From NCBI GenBank assembly GCA_022508605.1, contig JAFLUX010000017.1, positions 1 to 40,746 of the forward strand: DNA of 40,746 bases, read 5' to 3'. The position numbers were made by a program, and so were the translations under genes. The stretch's first letter is position 1. Every line of letters begins with the position of its first letter. Below the pieces are notes generated by a model, which ran no database searches, was not told where the DNA came from, and was given only the letters and a program-made list of their open reading frames with translations. Positions 13,571-24,056 of the stretch are shown piece by piece. The stretch is from Bacteroidales bacterium (GTDB lineage: Bacteria; Bacteroidota; Bacteroidia; Bacteroidales; UBA932).

Positions 13571-16206
13571 TACTTGCGGGTAGCTGCGGCGACCAGCGCT
13601 TCAAGAGCGTCGTCGAGTCCGCCGGAGTCCTTTCCTCCGGCAGAGGCGATGCCGGGCTGTCCTCCTCCGCCGCCCTGGATGAATTTCGCGCCCTCCCTTA
13701 TGTCCTTTCCGGCATTGCGTCCGGAGGCCACGAGGTCGTCTGAATACATCAGGAGCAGCTGAGGTTTGCCCTCGTATTCGAAAGCGGCGGCAAGCACCGT
13801 GTTTTTAAGGGCTTTCTGCAGATGAAGCGCGGCATTGCGCATCATCGCGGGGTCCGCATCCACCCCGGCCGCACTGGAAATGCGTATGAGCATCGTCCCG
13901 CCGGCGTCCTCGGCCATGCCCTCCATACGGCGGGCAAGCTCCACGGCCTTGGCCTTTGCAAATTCTTCCGCCTGCTTCTTGAATGCGGAATTGTCTTCAA
14001 CCATCTTGCGTATGGCTCCGGCAAGGTCCGGAACGTTGTTGAAGAAAGAACGGGCGGTGCGCAGCAGCTCCTGCATGTCGTCCACCACCGTCTCGGCATC
14101 CTCTCCGGTGACGGCTTCGATGCGGCGGACTCCCGCGGCTATGGCGGACTCGCTCACTATACGGAAGAAGCCTATATTGCCTGTGGCTCCCGTATGGCAC
14201 CCTCCGCAAAGCTCCACGCTGGGTCCGAAAGACACCACGCGCACGCTGTCGCCGTATTTCTCGCCGAAAAGGGCCATGGCCCCTAAGCTGCGGGCCTCAT
14301 CCATGGTGGCATCGCGTTTCTCGGAGAGGGGGAAATTGGTGCGTATCATTTCGTTCACCCTGTGTTCGACTGCCGTCACCTGCTCGTCTGACAGCTTCTC
14401 GAAATGCGAAAAGTCGAAACGGAAGCCCTTGTCGGTCACATAAGAGCCCTTCTGCTCGACATGCGTGCCGAGAATCTCACGCAATGCCCTGTGCATCAGA
14501 TGCGTGCAACTGTGGTTGCAGGCTATCTTGCTGCGGCGCGCCTCGTCCACGCTAAGCGTGAAAAGGCCCTTGCAGTCGCCGGGAAGGCGCTCGGCTATGT
14601 GCACCGTGAGCTCATTTTCCTTTACGGTATTGAGTATGCGTATCCGCTCTCCGTCGGCGGCCGTTATGGTGCCGGTATCTCCGATTTCGCCGCCCATCTC
14701 GCCGTAGAACGGGGTGCGGTCGAACACAAGTTGCAGCATCTCCTTGTTCTTCTGCACCACGGTGCGGCTTCTCAGGAGCCTTGCGCCCTGAGTCTCCACC
14801 GCATCGTAGCCCTCGAAGCGGGTTTCGTCTCCCTCGTGGTACACGACCCAGTCCCCGAAACTGTTCGCCGTGGCGTTGCGGGCACGGTCTTTCTGCTTGC
14901 CCAGCTCGGCCAGGAAGCCGTCATGGTCTACCGAAAATCCGTGTTCGGCCGCTATTAGTTCCGTGAGGTCTATGGGGAAACCGTATGTGTCGTAGAGCTT
15001 GAAGGCATCGGCTCCGGAAATCAGCTTGTCCGCGCCGCTGCGCTCCATGCAGTCGTCCAGCAGCCTTATGCCGCGGTCGAGAGTGCGCAGGAATGCCATT
15101 TCCTCCTCGCGTATCACCGACTCTATGAGTTTCTGCTGGGCTGCAAGTTCGGGATAGGCCTCGCCCATATCATCCACGAGCTGTTGCACGAGGCGGCACA
15201 GGAAAGGTTCGCTGAGTCCGAGGAAGGTATATCCGTAGCGGACGGCACGCCTCAATATGCGGCGTATCACGTAGCCGGCCTTGACATTGGACGGGAGCTG
15301 CCCGTCGGCAATGGAGAAGCTGATGGCGCGGATATGGTCGGCAATCACGCGCATGGCCACGTCGGCCTCCGCGCTTTCGCCGTAACGGTGTCCGCTTATC
15401 TCCCCTATGCGGGCGAGCATCCCGGAGAATACATCGGAATCGTAGTTGCTGTTTTTGCCCTGAAGCACGGCGCAGAGGCGCTCAAAGCCCATTCCCGTGT
15501 CTATGTTCTTGGCAGGAAGAGGCTCGAGATGACCGTCGGACATACGCTGGAACTGCATGAACACGAGGTTCCATATTTCTATGACATGAGGGTCCGAACG
15601 GTTGACCAGCTCGCGCCCGGGGATACCGCTTGCGGCCTTTTCCTCGTCGCTGCGTATGTCTATGTGGATTTCGGAACACGGGCCGCAGGGACCGGTGTCG
15701 CCCATTTCCCAGAAATTGTCATGCTTGTTGCCGAGAAGCACGTGGTCTGCAGGAAGATGCTTAAGCCAGGCCTGCCTGGCCTCTTCGTCGAGCACGGTGC
15801 CGTCCTCCTCGGAACCTTCGAACACTGTGGCGTACAAAAGGTTCTTGTCTATTCCGTACACCTCTGTCAGAAGCTCCCATGCCCAGTCTATGGCCTCGGT
15901 CTTGAAGTAGTCGCCGAAACTCCAGTTGCCCAGCATCTCGAACATGGTATGGTGGTAGGTGTCATGGCCCACTTCTTCGAGGTCGTTATGCTTGCCGCTG
16001 ACCCTAAGGCACTTCTGCGAATCCGCCGCCCGCTTGTACGGGGCCGGCTTGTTGCCGAGGAAGATGTCCTTGAACTGGTTCATCCCGGCATTGGTAAACA
16101 TGAGGGTGGGGTCGTTTTTGACCACCATCGGGGCTGAGGGCACTACGGTGTGTCCTTTGGAAGCGAAGAAATCAAGAAACTTCCTGCGTATTTCTTTCGA
16201 TGTCAT
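13570..16206 (-). CDS. alaS: alanyl-tRNA synthetase
   Basis: Charges tRNA-Ala. The 878-residue protein begins [19 protein letters not shown], the usual AlaS start, followed by the class II catalytic core ([30 protein letters not shown]), the editing-domain zinc ligands HSCTH and CGGCH, and the C-terminal DHHA1 region with glycine-rich GGGGGQPG near the end. The preceding in-frame ATG at 16209 could also start (MMTSKE). The -7 element TATCTTTG ends 6-9 nt before these start codons. The stop overlaps the start of the lptF/G-fmt fusion by one base, so they are co-transcribed. Confidence 0.97.
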   Translation of the reverse strand: MTSKEIRRKFLDFFASKGHTVVPSAPMVVKNDPTLMFTNAGMNQFKDIFLGNKPAPYKRAADSQKCLRVSGKHNDLEEVGHDTYHHTMFEMLGNWSFGDYFKTEAIDWAWELLTEVYGIDKNLLYATVFEGSEEDGTVLDEEARQAWLKHLPADHVLLGNKHDNFWEMGDTGPCGPCSEIHIDIRSDEEKAASGIPGRELVNRSDPHVIEIWNLVFMQFQRMSDGHLEPLPAKNIDTGMGFERLCAVLQGKNSNYDSDVFSGMLARIGEISGHRYGESAEADVAMRVIADHIRAISFSIADGQLPSNVKAGYVIRRILRRAVRYGYTFLGLSEPFLCRLVQQLVDDMGEAYPELAAQQKLIESVIREEEMAFLRTLDRGIRLLDDCMERSGADKLISGADAFKLYDTYGFPIDLTELIAAEHGFSVDHDGFLAELGKQKDRARNATANSFGDWVVYHEGDETRFEGYDAVETQGARLLRSRTVVQKNKEMLQLVFDRTPFYGEMGGEIGDTGTITAADGERIRILNTVKENELTVHIAERLPGDCKGLFTLSVDEARRSKIACNHSCTHLMHRALREILGTHVEQKGSYVTDKGFRFDFSHFEKLSDEQVTAVEHRVNEMIRTNFPLSEKRDATMDEARSLGAMALFGEKYGDSVRVVSFGPSVELCGGCHTGATGNIGFFRIVSESAIAAGVRRIEAVTGEDAETVVDDMQELLRTARSFFNNVPDLAGAIRKMVEDNSAFKKQAEEFAKAKAVELARRMEGMAEDAGGTMLIRISSAAGVDADPAMMRNAALHLQKALKNTVLAAAFEYEGKPQLLLMYSDDLVASGRNAGKDIREGAKFIQGGGGGQPGIASAGGKDSGGLDDALEALVAAATRK

Positions 16207-16215
16207 CATAGCCTG

Positions 16216-16223
16216 CAAAGATA
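16216..16223 (-). promoter_or_regulatory. -7 element for alaS
   Basis: Minus strand TATCTTTG followed by CAGGCT and ATGATG: a perfect -7 consensus 6 nt before the first ATG. It lies between the alaS start and the stop of ribF (16227), so alaS has its own promoter within a same-strand gene run. A -33 TTTG is not obvious. Confidence 0.55.
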
Positions 16224-16226
16224 GGA

Positions 16227-17105
16227 TTAATTTTTCAGTATGCCTGCACAATCCGCGACAAGCTGAAGCCGAAGAGCCTCTATGGAGTCGAAACGGCGCT
16301 CGTCGCGTATCCTGTCGACGAAGTCCAGACTTATGTCGAGTCCGTAAATCATCTCGCTGAAGCCGAAAATATAAGTCTCTATGGTAAGTGCGTCACGCTC
16401 GCTCACCGTGGGGCGCATCCCTATATTGGTCATGCCTCCGTATTCGGCCCCCAGCACGCGGACCCTCGTGCTGTACACGCCGTTTCGCGGGATGAGCAGC
16501 AGGGGTTCGCAGAGCTGCATGTTGGCCGTAGGAAAGCCTATGGTCCGGCCCAGCCTGTTGCCGCTTACCACCACTCCCGAGAGGCTGTATCTGCGGCCGA
16601 GCAGTTTTTCTGCGGCAGCCGTGTCTCCCGCTTCGAGCGCCCTGCGGATGCGGCTCGAAGACACCGGGATGCCGTCTTCCGAACAAAGCGGAGGGGCGAC
16701 GGTACAGCCCAGGCCGAGGGCGGAGGCCTGAGCGGCGATGTCTTCCGGACCTTCCATGCCGCTGCCGAAACGGGTGTCGTAGCCCAGGACGAGGGCCGAA
16801 CAGCCGTAGTCGCGGCGCAGCATTTCAAGATAGCCGCGGGACGACATGGCGGCGAACTCCCGCGTGAACGGCACTGTCTCCACCCTGTCCACTCCCATGG
16901 CGAGAAGCAGGGAGACCCTTTCTTCCCGTGAAGTAAGATAGCGCAGGGAGTCGGCCCCGTTCTGAAGCACGGCCCTCGGATGAGGCCAGAATGTCAGCAC
17001 CACACTCTCCTCGCCGCGCCTGGAGGCCTCGGAGAGGAGAGTGTCTATGACAAGACGGTGCCCGGAGTGGACCCCGTCGAAAAAGCCTGTGGCTATTACA
17101 GCCAT
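16227..17105 (-). CDS. ribF: bifunctional riboflavin kinase / FAD synthetase
   Basis: Converts riboflavin to FMN and FAD. The 292-residue protein has an N-terminal nucleotidyltransferase domain ([12 protein letters not shown], 6-17; [13 protein letters not shown] near 150) and a C-terminal flavokinase domain ([25 protein letters not shown]). Length is normal. The start overlaps glgP by 10 nt, so it is the last gene of the long run that begins with xseA at 27326. Confidence 0.95.
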   Translation of the reverse strand: MAVIATGFFDGVHSGHRLVIDTLLSEASRRGEESVVLTFWPHPRAVLQNGADSLRYLTSREERVSLLLAMGVDRVETVPFTREFAAMSSRGYLEMLRRDYGCSALVLGYDTRFGSGMEGPEDIAAQASALGLGCTVAPPLCSEDGIPVSSSRIRRALEAGDTAAAEKLLGRRYSLSGVVVSGNRLGRTIGFPTANMQLCEPLLLIPRNGVYSTRVRVLGAEYGGMTNIGMRPTVSERDALTIETYIFGFSEMIYGLDISLDFVDRIRDERRFDSIEALRLQLVADCAGILKN

Positions 17106-19660
17106 TTAACCAGGGGGAAGTCCTGTCTGTGAGGCAGCGCCGGATTGTTTGCGTACATCCTTATGCCCACCTGATACATGCCTGCACGGTCGGGTTCGAT
17201 GGACATGGCATACTTGGCTATGCCCTCGCCGTATTCCACCAAAGAGTACTGCGTCACCTGCTGTATGTGCAGGTTACCCTTATTGTCGGACACTGCGAAT
17301 ATCATCTCCACCCCTATGTCTTCCGGCTTTATGCGGCCAAGGTCCAGCACCACTTCTCCCTGCAGGGGGTCATGTTTGGACACGACATAGGAGGCATCGG
17401 GCTGCTGGCACGACACCACTCGTATGTTGCCCCACTCCGAAAGCATCTTCTGCTTCCATGCCGCGATGTAACGCGCCCTGGCGTTGCCGTTTTCGGACAA
17501 ATCGTTGTAGCGTGAGGCCTGCGGGTAATAGTACTGCCGGCAGTAGTCGGTGAGCATGCGGTTGGTCGTGAAGTTGCTCGCGACCTTTGCGATGGTATTC
17601 TTGATGTAGCCCACCCATTCCTTCGAGATGTGGGTGCGGTCGTTGAAATTGTAGTAGGCCGGGGCTATCTCGTTTTCGATGGTGGCATAGATGGTGGCCG
17701 CATCGAGCTCGTTCTGATAGTGCTGGTCTTCGTATTTGCGCTCCTGGGGCAAGGCCCATCCGGCATCCTCCTGGTAGCCTTCCACCCACCAGCCGTCGAG
17801 CACCGAGAAGTGCATGACACCGTTCATCGCGGCCTTTTCTCCGGACGTGCCGGAAGCCTCGAGCGGACGGGTAGGGTTGTTGAGCCACACATCCACACCC
17901 TGCACGAGCCTCTTGGCAAGGCGTATGTCGTAGCCGGGCACGAAGACTATGCGTCCGAGGAAGCGGTCCATCTTGGAAATCTCTATTATCTGCTTTATCA
18001 GATCCTGTCCCTGTCCGTCGGCCGGATGCGCCTTGCCGGCGAATACGAACTGCACCGGACGGTCGGGGTTGTTCACTATGGCATCGAGCCTGTCGAGGTC
18101 GCTGAAAAGCAGGGTCGCGCGCTTGTATGTGGCGAAGCGGCGGGCGAAGCCTATTGTGAGCACGTCGGGACGGAAAACCTTGTTGATTTTCACAATCTGC
18201 GAAGGTGCATAGTGGCTGCACACGGAGGGGTCCGATATACGCTCCTTCACGGCCTTGACAAGCTCGGTCTTGAGGAGCTTCCGCACCGTCCAGATTTCGT
18301 CGTCAGGCACTTTGTATATGCGGTCGAAGCAGCTCTTGTCGTAGTGTCCCGTGTGGAACTCAGGACCGAACACCTTGTAGTGCATGGACTTCCAGTTGCT
18401 GGCGGCCCATGTGGCATAGTGCACGCCGTTGGTCACGTAGCCTATGTGCAGTTCCTCCGGCAGATAGCCCTTGTACATATCCTTGAAGATGTCCTGGCTC
18501 ACCTTGCCGTGGAGCATGGACACGCCGTTCACGTTCTGGCTCATATTGGCGGCCAGCACGCTCATGGAGAATTTCTCGTCCTTGTTCTCCGGATGTATCT
18601 TGCCCAGCGACAGGAGAGTGTCCCATTCTATGCCGTAGCGGCCCGGATAGTGCGCGAGATATTTGCCCAGCAGGTCTTCATCGAAGCTGTCATGTCCGGC
18701 CGGCACGGGGGTATGGGTAGTGAAAAGGCCTCCGGCGCGTATGAGCTCCATGGCCTCATTGAAGTCGAGATGCTGCTCCTGTATGTATTCGCGCAGGCGC
18801 TCCAGCCCGGCGAATGCGGCATGCCCCTCGTTGAGATGGTATATGGTGGGGGTGAGTCCGAGTTCGCGGAGAGCCCTCACGCCTCCGATTCCGAGCAGGA
18901 TTTCCTGTTTCAGACGGTTTTCCCAGTCGCCGCCGTACAGTTGGTGCGTGACCTCGCGGTCCTCCGGCAGATTGGCCTCGAAATCGGTATCGAGCAGGTA
19001 GAGGTCGGTGCGGCCCACGGCAACGTGCCATATCCTGGCGAACATGTCCCTGCCGGGCAGGGCCATCTTGACCATCTTCCAGTTGCCCTGCTCGTCCAGC
19101 ACCGGCTTCGCGGGAATCTTGAGGAAATCCTGTCCCTCGTATTCCGCGACCTGGTTGCCCTGGGGCGTAATGCGCTGGGTGAAGTAGCCGTAGCGGTACA
19201 GGAGTCCAACGGCCACCATGTTCACATTCATGTCGGAACTTTCCTTGAGGTAGTCCCCGGCGAGGATGCCGAGACCTCCGGAATAGATTTTCAGGGAAGT
19301 CTCAAGCCCGTATTCCATGCAGAAATAGCCCACGGACGGTTCTTTCCGCTCGGCCTTAAGGGCCATGTAGCGGTTGAACTCATCCATCACGGCGCCGAGC
19401 TGCGAGAGGAAGGAAATGTCCTTGGCAAGTTCGTTGTAGCGCTTGAGGCTTACCTTGTCGAGGATGGCCATGGGGTTATGGCCGGAGTTGTGCCATATAT
19501 CAGCGTCGATGGTCCTGAAGAGCTGTTTCGCATCTTCGTTCCAGCACCACCAGAGATTCGTGCATAGAGTTTCAAGTCCTGAAAGTTCTTCGGGAAGATG
19601 CCTCGTTACCATCACACTCTTCCAGGACGGATTGCTTTCTTCAATTTTGTTGTTCTGCAT
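17096..19660 (-). CDS. glgP: glycogen (alpha-glucan) phosphorylase, GT35
   Basis: Releases glucose 1-phosphate from the non-reducing ends of glycogen. The 854-residue protein is of the alternative bacterial/archaeal type with an N-terminal DUF3417-like region (GLETLCTNLWWCWNED). The pyridoxal-phosphate lysine lies in the conserved EASGTSGEKAAMNG segment, followed by LDGWWVEGY; upstream are SGGLGILAGD and HLNEGHAAF. A C-terminal extension of about 100 residues follows the catalytic core. It overlaps the GH57 gene by 20 nt and ribF by 10 nt. Confidence 0.95.
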   Translation of the reverse strand: MQNNKIEESNPSWKSVMVTRHLPEELSGLETLCTNLWWCWNEDAKQLFRTIDADIWHNSGHNPMAILDKVSLKRYNELAKDISFLSQLGAVMDEFNRYMALKAERKEPSVGYFCMEYGLETSLKIYSGGLGILAGDYLKESSDMNVNMVAVGLLYRYGYFTQRITPQGNQVAEYEGQDFLKIPAKPVLDEQGNWKMVKMALPGRDMFARIWHVAVGRTDLYLLDTDFEANLPEDREVTHQLYGGDWENRLKQEILLGIGGVRALRELGLTPTIYHLNEGHAAFAGLERLREYIQEQHLDFNEAMELIRAGGLFTTHTPVPAGHDSFDEDLLGKYLAHYPGRYGIEWDTLLSLGKIHPENKDEKFSMSVLAANMSQNVNGVSMLHGKVSQDIFKDMYKGYLPEELHIGYVTNGVHYATWAASNWKSMHYKVFGPEFHTGHYDKSCFDRIYKVPDDEIWTVRKLLKTELVKAVKERISDPSVCSHYAPSQIVKINKVFRPDVLTIGFARRFATYKRATLLFSDLDRLDAIVNNPDRPVQFVFAGKAHPADGQGQDLIKQIIEISKMDRFLGRIVFVPGYDIRLAKRLVQGVDVWLNNPTRPLEASGTSGEKAAMNGVMHFSVLDGWWVEGYQEDAGWALPQERKYEDQHYQNELDAATIYATIENEIAPAYYNFNDRTHISKEWVGYIKNTIAKVASNFTTNRMLTDYCRQYYYPQASRYNDLSENGNARARYIAAWKQKMLSEWGNIRVVSCQQPDASYVVSKHDPLQGEVVLDLGRIKPEDIGVEMIFAVSDNKGNLHIQQVTQYSLVEYGEGIAKYAMSIEPDRAGMYQVGIRMYANNPALPHRQDFPLVKWL

Positions 19661-20834
19661 AATTTGTTCGTATAATGAAATCGCTCAGTACATTCATATA
19701 GTTTATGAATGCTTCGTAAGGTGTATCGTAGGGACTGAAGCGCTTGTGTATCTCTCCGTCGGAGAAGAACTTGGTGCACATGTAATACAGGTGGTCGCTT
19801 TCCTGCAGGTGTCCGAAGTCGGACCACAGCTGAGGGTCGTCGATTATGCCCAGTTTCTCCGTGAGGCCGTACAGTTTGGAATACGCCTCCTGCTGCAGTT
19901 CATTCCCCAGCCAGGCGCTCAGGTCGCGCTCCTCGTCCGCCCATGAAATGGGGTCGTGCACGCCGAGGGAGGCCACGGGCTTTATGCCCCGTGCGGCCTG
20001 GGAGGGCGTAGTGAACTCCAGCGAGCCGTCGGAAATCAGCATGGCAGGCAGGGCGCGCATGAAATCGAAAATGCCGCTCTCCACCCCCTGATGCTCTCCG
20101 AAAGTTTCGTAGTCCATGAAAAGGTTTATGATGTCCCCCTCCGACTCTTTGAGCCAGCCGAGGAATTTTTCCGCTGTCAGTGGCCATTCGCTCCAGCCGC
20201 TGTCCTGGAAGCGGAAAGCCAGGTCGTCGCTGAGCCTGTAGTTGCGCAGGAGCAGCTTCAGCTTGGGCTGGGACTCCGCGGTGTAGACGTAGTCCGGACT
20301 TTTCCAGCCCATTATGTGGCGCGCGCCCTCCGTAAGCATGGTCTTGAAGCCGAGTTCGTAGACCTGGCGGGCTATGGCGTCGGAATATATCAGCTCGGTA
20401 TTGCGGAACGCGACCGGCTCCACGCCGAGGGCCTCACGGACGGTGTTTCTGTGCTTCTCCACCTGGTGTGCAAATTCGGCGGGAGAGGCCAGCGAGGCGA
20501 GAGAGTGGTAGTAGGTCTCGCAAAGGAACTCCACCTTGCCCGTCTCCGCAAGGGCGCGGAAACTGTCGAGCACTTCGGGCGCATAGCGGTCGAACTGCTC
20601 GAAAGCGGAGCCTGAAATGGAAAAAGCCAGCTTGAACTTGCCCTTGCTCTTCTTGATTGCTTCGAGAAGAAGCTGGTTCATCGGCAAATAGCACTTCTGG
20701 GCAACCCTCTTGAGGATAGTCCTGTTTGAGAAGTCGTCGTAGTAATGCGAATCCTTGCCTATGTCGAAGAAACGGTACTGGCGCAGCCTTGTAGGCTGAT
20801 GGACCTGGAAATAGAGGCAGACTGACTTTTTCAT
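19641..20834 (-). CDS. GH57 family alpha-amylase / glucanotransferase-like enzyme
   Basis: A 397-residue glycoside hydrolase family 57 protein acting on alpha-glucans, probably cytoplasmic as no signal peptide is seen. Key features: FQVHQP (9-14), predicted nucleophile E147 in FRNTELIYSD, and acid D241 in MDYETFGEH. MKKSVCLYF is the standard start; an upstream in-frame extension is rejected. It overlaps the glycosyltransferase gene by 4 nt (ATGA) and glgP by 20 nt. The exact specificity (amylase versus 4-alpha-glucanotransferase) cannot be told. Confidence 0.93.
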   Translation of the reverse strand: MKKSVCLYFQVHQPTRLRQYRFFDIGKDSHYYDDFSNRTILKRVAQKCYLPMNQLLLEAIKKSKGKFKLAFSISGSAFEQFDRYAPEVLDSFRALAETGKVEFLCETYYHSLASLASPAEFAHQVEKHRNTVREALGVEPVAFRNTELIYSDAIARQVYELGFKTMLTEGARHIMGWKSPDYVYTAESQPKLKLLLRNYRLSDDLAFRFQDSGWSEWPLTAEKFLGWLKESEGDIINLFMDYETFGEHQGVESGIFDFMRALPAMLISDGSLEFTTPSQAARGIKPVASLGVHDPISWADEERDLSAWLGNELQQEAYSKLYGLTEKLGIIDDPQLWSDFGHLQESDHLYYMCTKFFSDGEIHKRFSPYDTPYEAFINYMNVLSDFIIRTNYAEQQN

Positions 20835-22117
20835 AATGCTGATTCGTAAACTTTTTTCAATTTGGCCGTGGCTCCGTTCCATTTGAGCCGGTTCACCTCG
20901 TCATAGCCCTGCTTGGAGGCGAACGCCGTCAGGGCAGGATACGTGACGAGTGCATAAATATCGTCGGCGAGCGCGTCCACGTCCCAGAAATCCACCTTGA
21001 GCGCGTATTTCAGGACCTCGGCCGCACCGGACTGATGCGATATTATGGAAGGCACCCCGGTACGCATGGCCTCCAGCGGAGAAATGCCGAAAGGCTCGGA
21101 TACCGAGGGCATGATGTAGACATCTGAAAGGGCGAACATTTCCTGCACCTGCCGTCCGCGCAGGAAGCCCGTGAAATGGAAGCGGTCCGATATGCCCAGA
21201 CGGGCCACCTGCCGTATGCAGCGGTTCATCATGTCGCCGCTGCCGGCCATCACGAAGCGCACGTTGGAAGTGCGCTTGAGCACTTTCGCCGCCGCCTCTA
21301 TGAAATATTCCGGCCCCTTCTGGAACGTGATGCGTCCGAGGAAAGTCACCACCTTGTCCTTTACTCCCCTCTCTATCGAAATGTCCTCGCGCCCGCTGAA
21401 ATCCACGGCATTGTGCACGGTGACGACCTTGGCCGGATCTATACCGTATTTGTTTATTACTATATTGCGCGTCAAATCGCTCACCGTGACCACCTTGTCG
21501 GCGGCAAGCATGCCCCGCTTCTCGATGTCGAGCACCCGGCTGTCGATGTGTTTCTCATCGCCTCGGTCGTAGGAGGTCGCATGGACGTGCACGACGAGCG
21601 GCTTGCCCGTAAGCTCCTTTGCCGCTATACCGGCGAGGTAGGTGAGCCAGTCGTGGGCATGGATGAGGTCGAAGGAGTCCTTGTACTGCATGGCTATGGT
21701 GCCTCCGACCTGCGCATAGCGGGACACTTCCTCCATAAGGTTGGCCCCGTATTTTCCGGAGAAGCTGAATTTCTGCCCGAAGCCTATCTCCGTGCGCGAA
21801 AGTCCCTCGGCCTTAAGCCTTTCGATTGCGGTGAAATATTCGTCAGGGTCTACATAGGGAACGAGGTTGGAATCCACATAAAGGAACTTCACCCTGTTGA
21901 TAAATTCCTCCACGGTGCTGCTCACGTCCCTCACCTCGATGTCGCTGGCATTGATGATGGTCGTGCAGCTCTGGTCCTCGTCTCCGGAGGCCTTGGGCAT
22001 CACGAAAAGGGTCTCCACGCCGTTGTGGGCCAAACCGTTTACTATACCTTCGCAGGCAGTTCCGAGACCGCCGGCGATATGGGGAGGAAACTCCCAACCG
22101 AACATCAGCACTTTCAT
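20831..22117 (-). CDS. glycogen synthase-like glycosyltransferase (GT4/GT5 superfamily)
   Basis: A 428-residue GT-B glycosyltransferase. It starts MKVLMFGWEFPPHIAGGLG, the donor-loop signature of glycogen/starch synthases, has HAHDWLTYLAG, and the E-x7-E motif in SEPFGISPLEAM. As part of a glycogen gene set it most likely elongates alpha-1,4-glucan from a nucleotide-glucose donor. No glgC (ADP-glucose pyrophosphorylase) is in the window, so the donor is open. It overlaps both neighbours by 4 nt. Confidence 0.92.
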   Translation of the reverse strand: MKVLMFGWEFPPHIAGGLGTACEGIVNGLAHNGVETLFVMPKASGDEDQSCTTIINASDIEVRDVSSTVEEFINRVKFLYVDSNLVPYVDPDEYFTAIERLKAEGLSRTEIGFGQKFSFSGKYGANLMEEVSRYAQVGGTIAMQYKDSFDLIHAHDWLTYLAGIAAKELTGKPLVVHVHATSYDRGDEKHIDSRVLDIEKRGMLAADKVVTVSDLTRNIVINKYGIDPAKVVTVHNAVDFSGREDISIERGVKDKVVTFLGRITFQKGPEYFIEAAAKVLKRTSNVRFVMAGSGDMMNRCIRQVARLGISDRFHFTGFLRGRQVQEMFALSDVYIMPSVSEPFGISPLEAMRTGVPSIISHQSGAAEVLKYALKVDFWDVDALADDIYALVTYPALTAFASKQGYDEVNRLKWNGATAKLKKVYESAL

Positions 22118-24051
22118 AATTCCCGATTTTTTTCAATCATTGCGGTAACGGACAGCAGGGCCGCAGTGCTGAGCGCCGAAGAAATGGTCCCGTGGGGCTC
22201 GTGAGGCGGATCACCGTCGTAAAGTTCGGAGAAGGCGCCCACCCCGTGCTTGCTCAGGTCGGCCCAGAAGCCTTCTATGAGCCATTCGGCACGCTTGGTG
22301 AAAGAGGGGCCCTTCACCCTGAAACTGAGATCTATATAAGGTTCGAGCAGGAATGGACGGGTGCAGCCCTGGTGATACGCGAGGTCGCGTTCGAGCTGGG
22401 AACCTTCGTACACTCCCTTGTATTTCGGGTCGCGGGGAGAGAGGGTCCGGATGCCGCGCGCGGTCACGAGCTCCGCATCCACGACTTTCAGCACTTCGGG
22501 GATAATCTCTTCCTCCAAAGGCGAATTTTTCACCCACACGGCGAAAAGCTGGTTGGGGCGGGTGTCCATGTTGCGCCCTCCGGCATCCACATAGTCCGCC
22601 AGCCGCCTGGAATCTTCGTCCCAGAATGTCTCCCTGAAACTCCGGCGCACCTGCTCGCAAACGGGCGCCCAGCGGGAGACGAACGAACTGTCTTTCAGGC
22701 CGTAGCGCGACTCCATGTCCAGGGCGAAGCTGATGGCATTGTACCAGAATGCGTTGGTCTCTATCTGGTATCCAGCCCTTTCAGTCACGGCCCTGCCCTC
22801 TATGTAGGCGTTCATCCACGTCAGGGCGACTCCGTCCAGCTGGGCCCACAAGAGGCCGTTGGGATGCATGGCAACTTCCCTGCGGCGTCCGGGAAGATAG
22901 CTGTCGAGCACCATTTTCACGGTGGGCCCGTATTTTTTCCAGACTTTCGCAGGGTCGGCACCGTAGTCTATGTAGGCTTGCAGCGTGCAGGCCAGATACA
23001 GCGGAGCCTCCACCTGCGTGGTGCGTATGTTGAGCCTTTCCTGTTCGGCGGCTATGAGGTTGTCGAGTATCTCTTCAAAAAGCGCGGGCTTGCCGGCGCC
23101 GTAAAGCGCAAGGCCGGGAAGCGCTATGAGGGTCTCGCGCAGCAGTCCCGTCTTGAGCCAGGACAGGCCGGCGTTGACCATGGCCACTCCGTTGTGGCGT
23201 GTAATCAGCCAGTCGGCGCAGCACTTGAGCTGGTCGTGGTAGCCCGTGACCTCCGGAATCTTCGCGGCTATGCTTGTGAAGCGGCGCTTCAGCTTCGAGG
23301 GGTCGGCCTCGGAAAGAGAAGCCGAGAGCACGACCGACGCGCCCTTTGAAAGACGCAGGCTGAACACTCCGGGGGTGAACAGGTCTTCCGTGCAGTCGAA
23401 GCCCCTGCGGTATTCGTCCGAATAGGTGACGTTCTTGTTCCAGCAGGGCTCGTACTTCCACTCCGCGTTGCGGTCGCTCAGCTGGAGATAGAGGTCGGGG
23501 AATGCCGGATACATCCTGAAAGACACGCCCCCGGCAACCTCGGAGTACGAGGTGTCGGCCTCGGGATTTTCACGGGTAAGGTCGTGCACGCTCCGGAAGG
23601 CAAGGAAAGGCTTCAGCAGCAGCGTCACGGGTGCGGGCGATTCGAGGAGTTCGTACCGGATGAGCACCTGGTCGCTGTCGGGGACGAGAATCAGGCTCTT
23701 GCGGAACACCACTTCGCCCACCTTGTAGGTAATCACAGGCTCCGGATCGTAGGAGAAGTCGACGACATACTTGTGCCCGCGCGGCTCATAGATGTCGCCA
23801 TAGCAGTGAATCCCCAGATTGAAGTGCTTGCCGTTAAGGATGATGCTTTCGTCCACCGCGGACAGCATCATGTAGCGGTCTCCGTTGAAACGGTCGAGGG
23901 TGACGGCCAACAGGCCGTGGTAGCGGCGCGTGTTGCAGGTGACTATGGACGTGTTGCAATACGCCCCGGTCCGGCCCGCACAAATGATTTCGCGCTTTAA
24001 CGAATAAGCCAGGTTCACCAGCTCGCTCTTGTTGAAATTCAAGAATGCCAT
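22114..24051 (-). CDS. glycogen debranching enzyme (amylo-alpha-1,6-glucosidase, GH133-like)
   Basis: A 645-residue enzyme with the N-terminal GDE domain (GAYCNTSIVTCNTRRYHGLL near 25-45) and a C-terminal (alpha/alpha)6 glucosidase domain marked by LDGVALTWMNAYIEGR and ETNAFWYNA. It removes alpha-1,6 branch stubs of glycogen. MAFLNFNKSEL is the family start; a longer in-frame extension overlaps glgB and is rejected. Five nucleotides separate it from the glgB stop; it overlaps the next gene by 4 nt. Confidence 0.92.
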   Translation of the reverse strand: MAFLNFNKSELVNLAYSLKREIICAGRTGAYCNTSIVTCNTRRYHGLLAVTLDRFNGDRYMMLSAVDESIILNGKHFNLGIHCYGDIYEPRGHKYVVDFSYDPEPVITYKVGEVVFRKSLILVPDSDQVLIRYELLESPAPVTLLLKPFLAFRSVHDLTRENPEADTSYSEVAGGVSFRMYPAFPDLYLQLSDRNAEWKYEPCWNKNVTYSDEYRRGFDCTEDLFTPGVFSLRLSKGASVVLSASLSEADPSKLKRRFTSIAAKIPEVTGYHDQLKCCADWLITRHNGVAMVNAGLSWLKTGLLRETLIALPGLALYGAGKPALFEEILDNLIAAEQERLNIRTTQVEAPLYLACTLQAYIDYGADPAKVWKKYGPTVKMVLDSYLPGRRREVAMHPNGLLWAQLDGVALTWMNAYIEGRAVTERAGYQIETNAFWYNAISFALDMESRYGLKDSSFVSRWAPVCEQVRRSFRETFWDEDSRRLADYVDAGGRNMDTRPNQLFAVWVKNSPLEEEIIPEVLKVVDAELVTARGIRTLSPRDPKYKGVYEGSQLERDLAYHQGCTRPFLLEPYIDLSFRVKGPSFTKRAEWLIEGFWADLSKHGVGAFSELYDGDPPHEPHGTISSALSTAALLSVTAMIEKNREL

Positions 24052-24056
24052 ATTTC

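Noticed and set aside
17630..19567. Long open frame (645 codons) on the plus strand opposite glgP
   Set aside because: It is fully antisense to a well-supported glycogen phosphorylase, has no recognisable motifs and a His/Val/Glu-rich composition typical of a shadow of high-GC codons.
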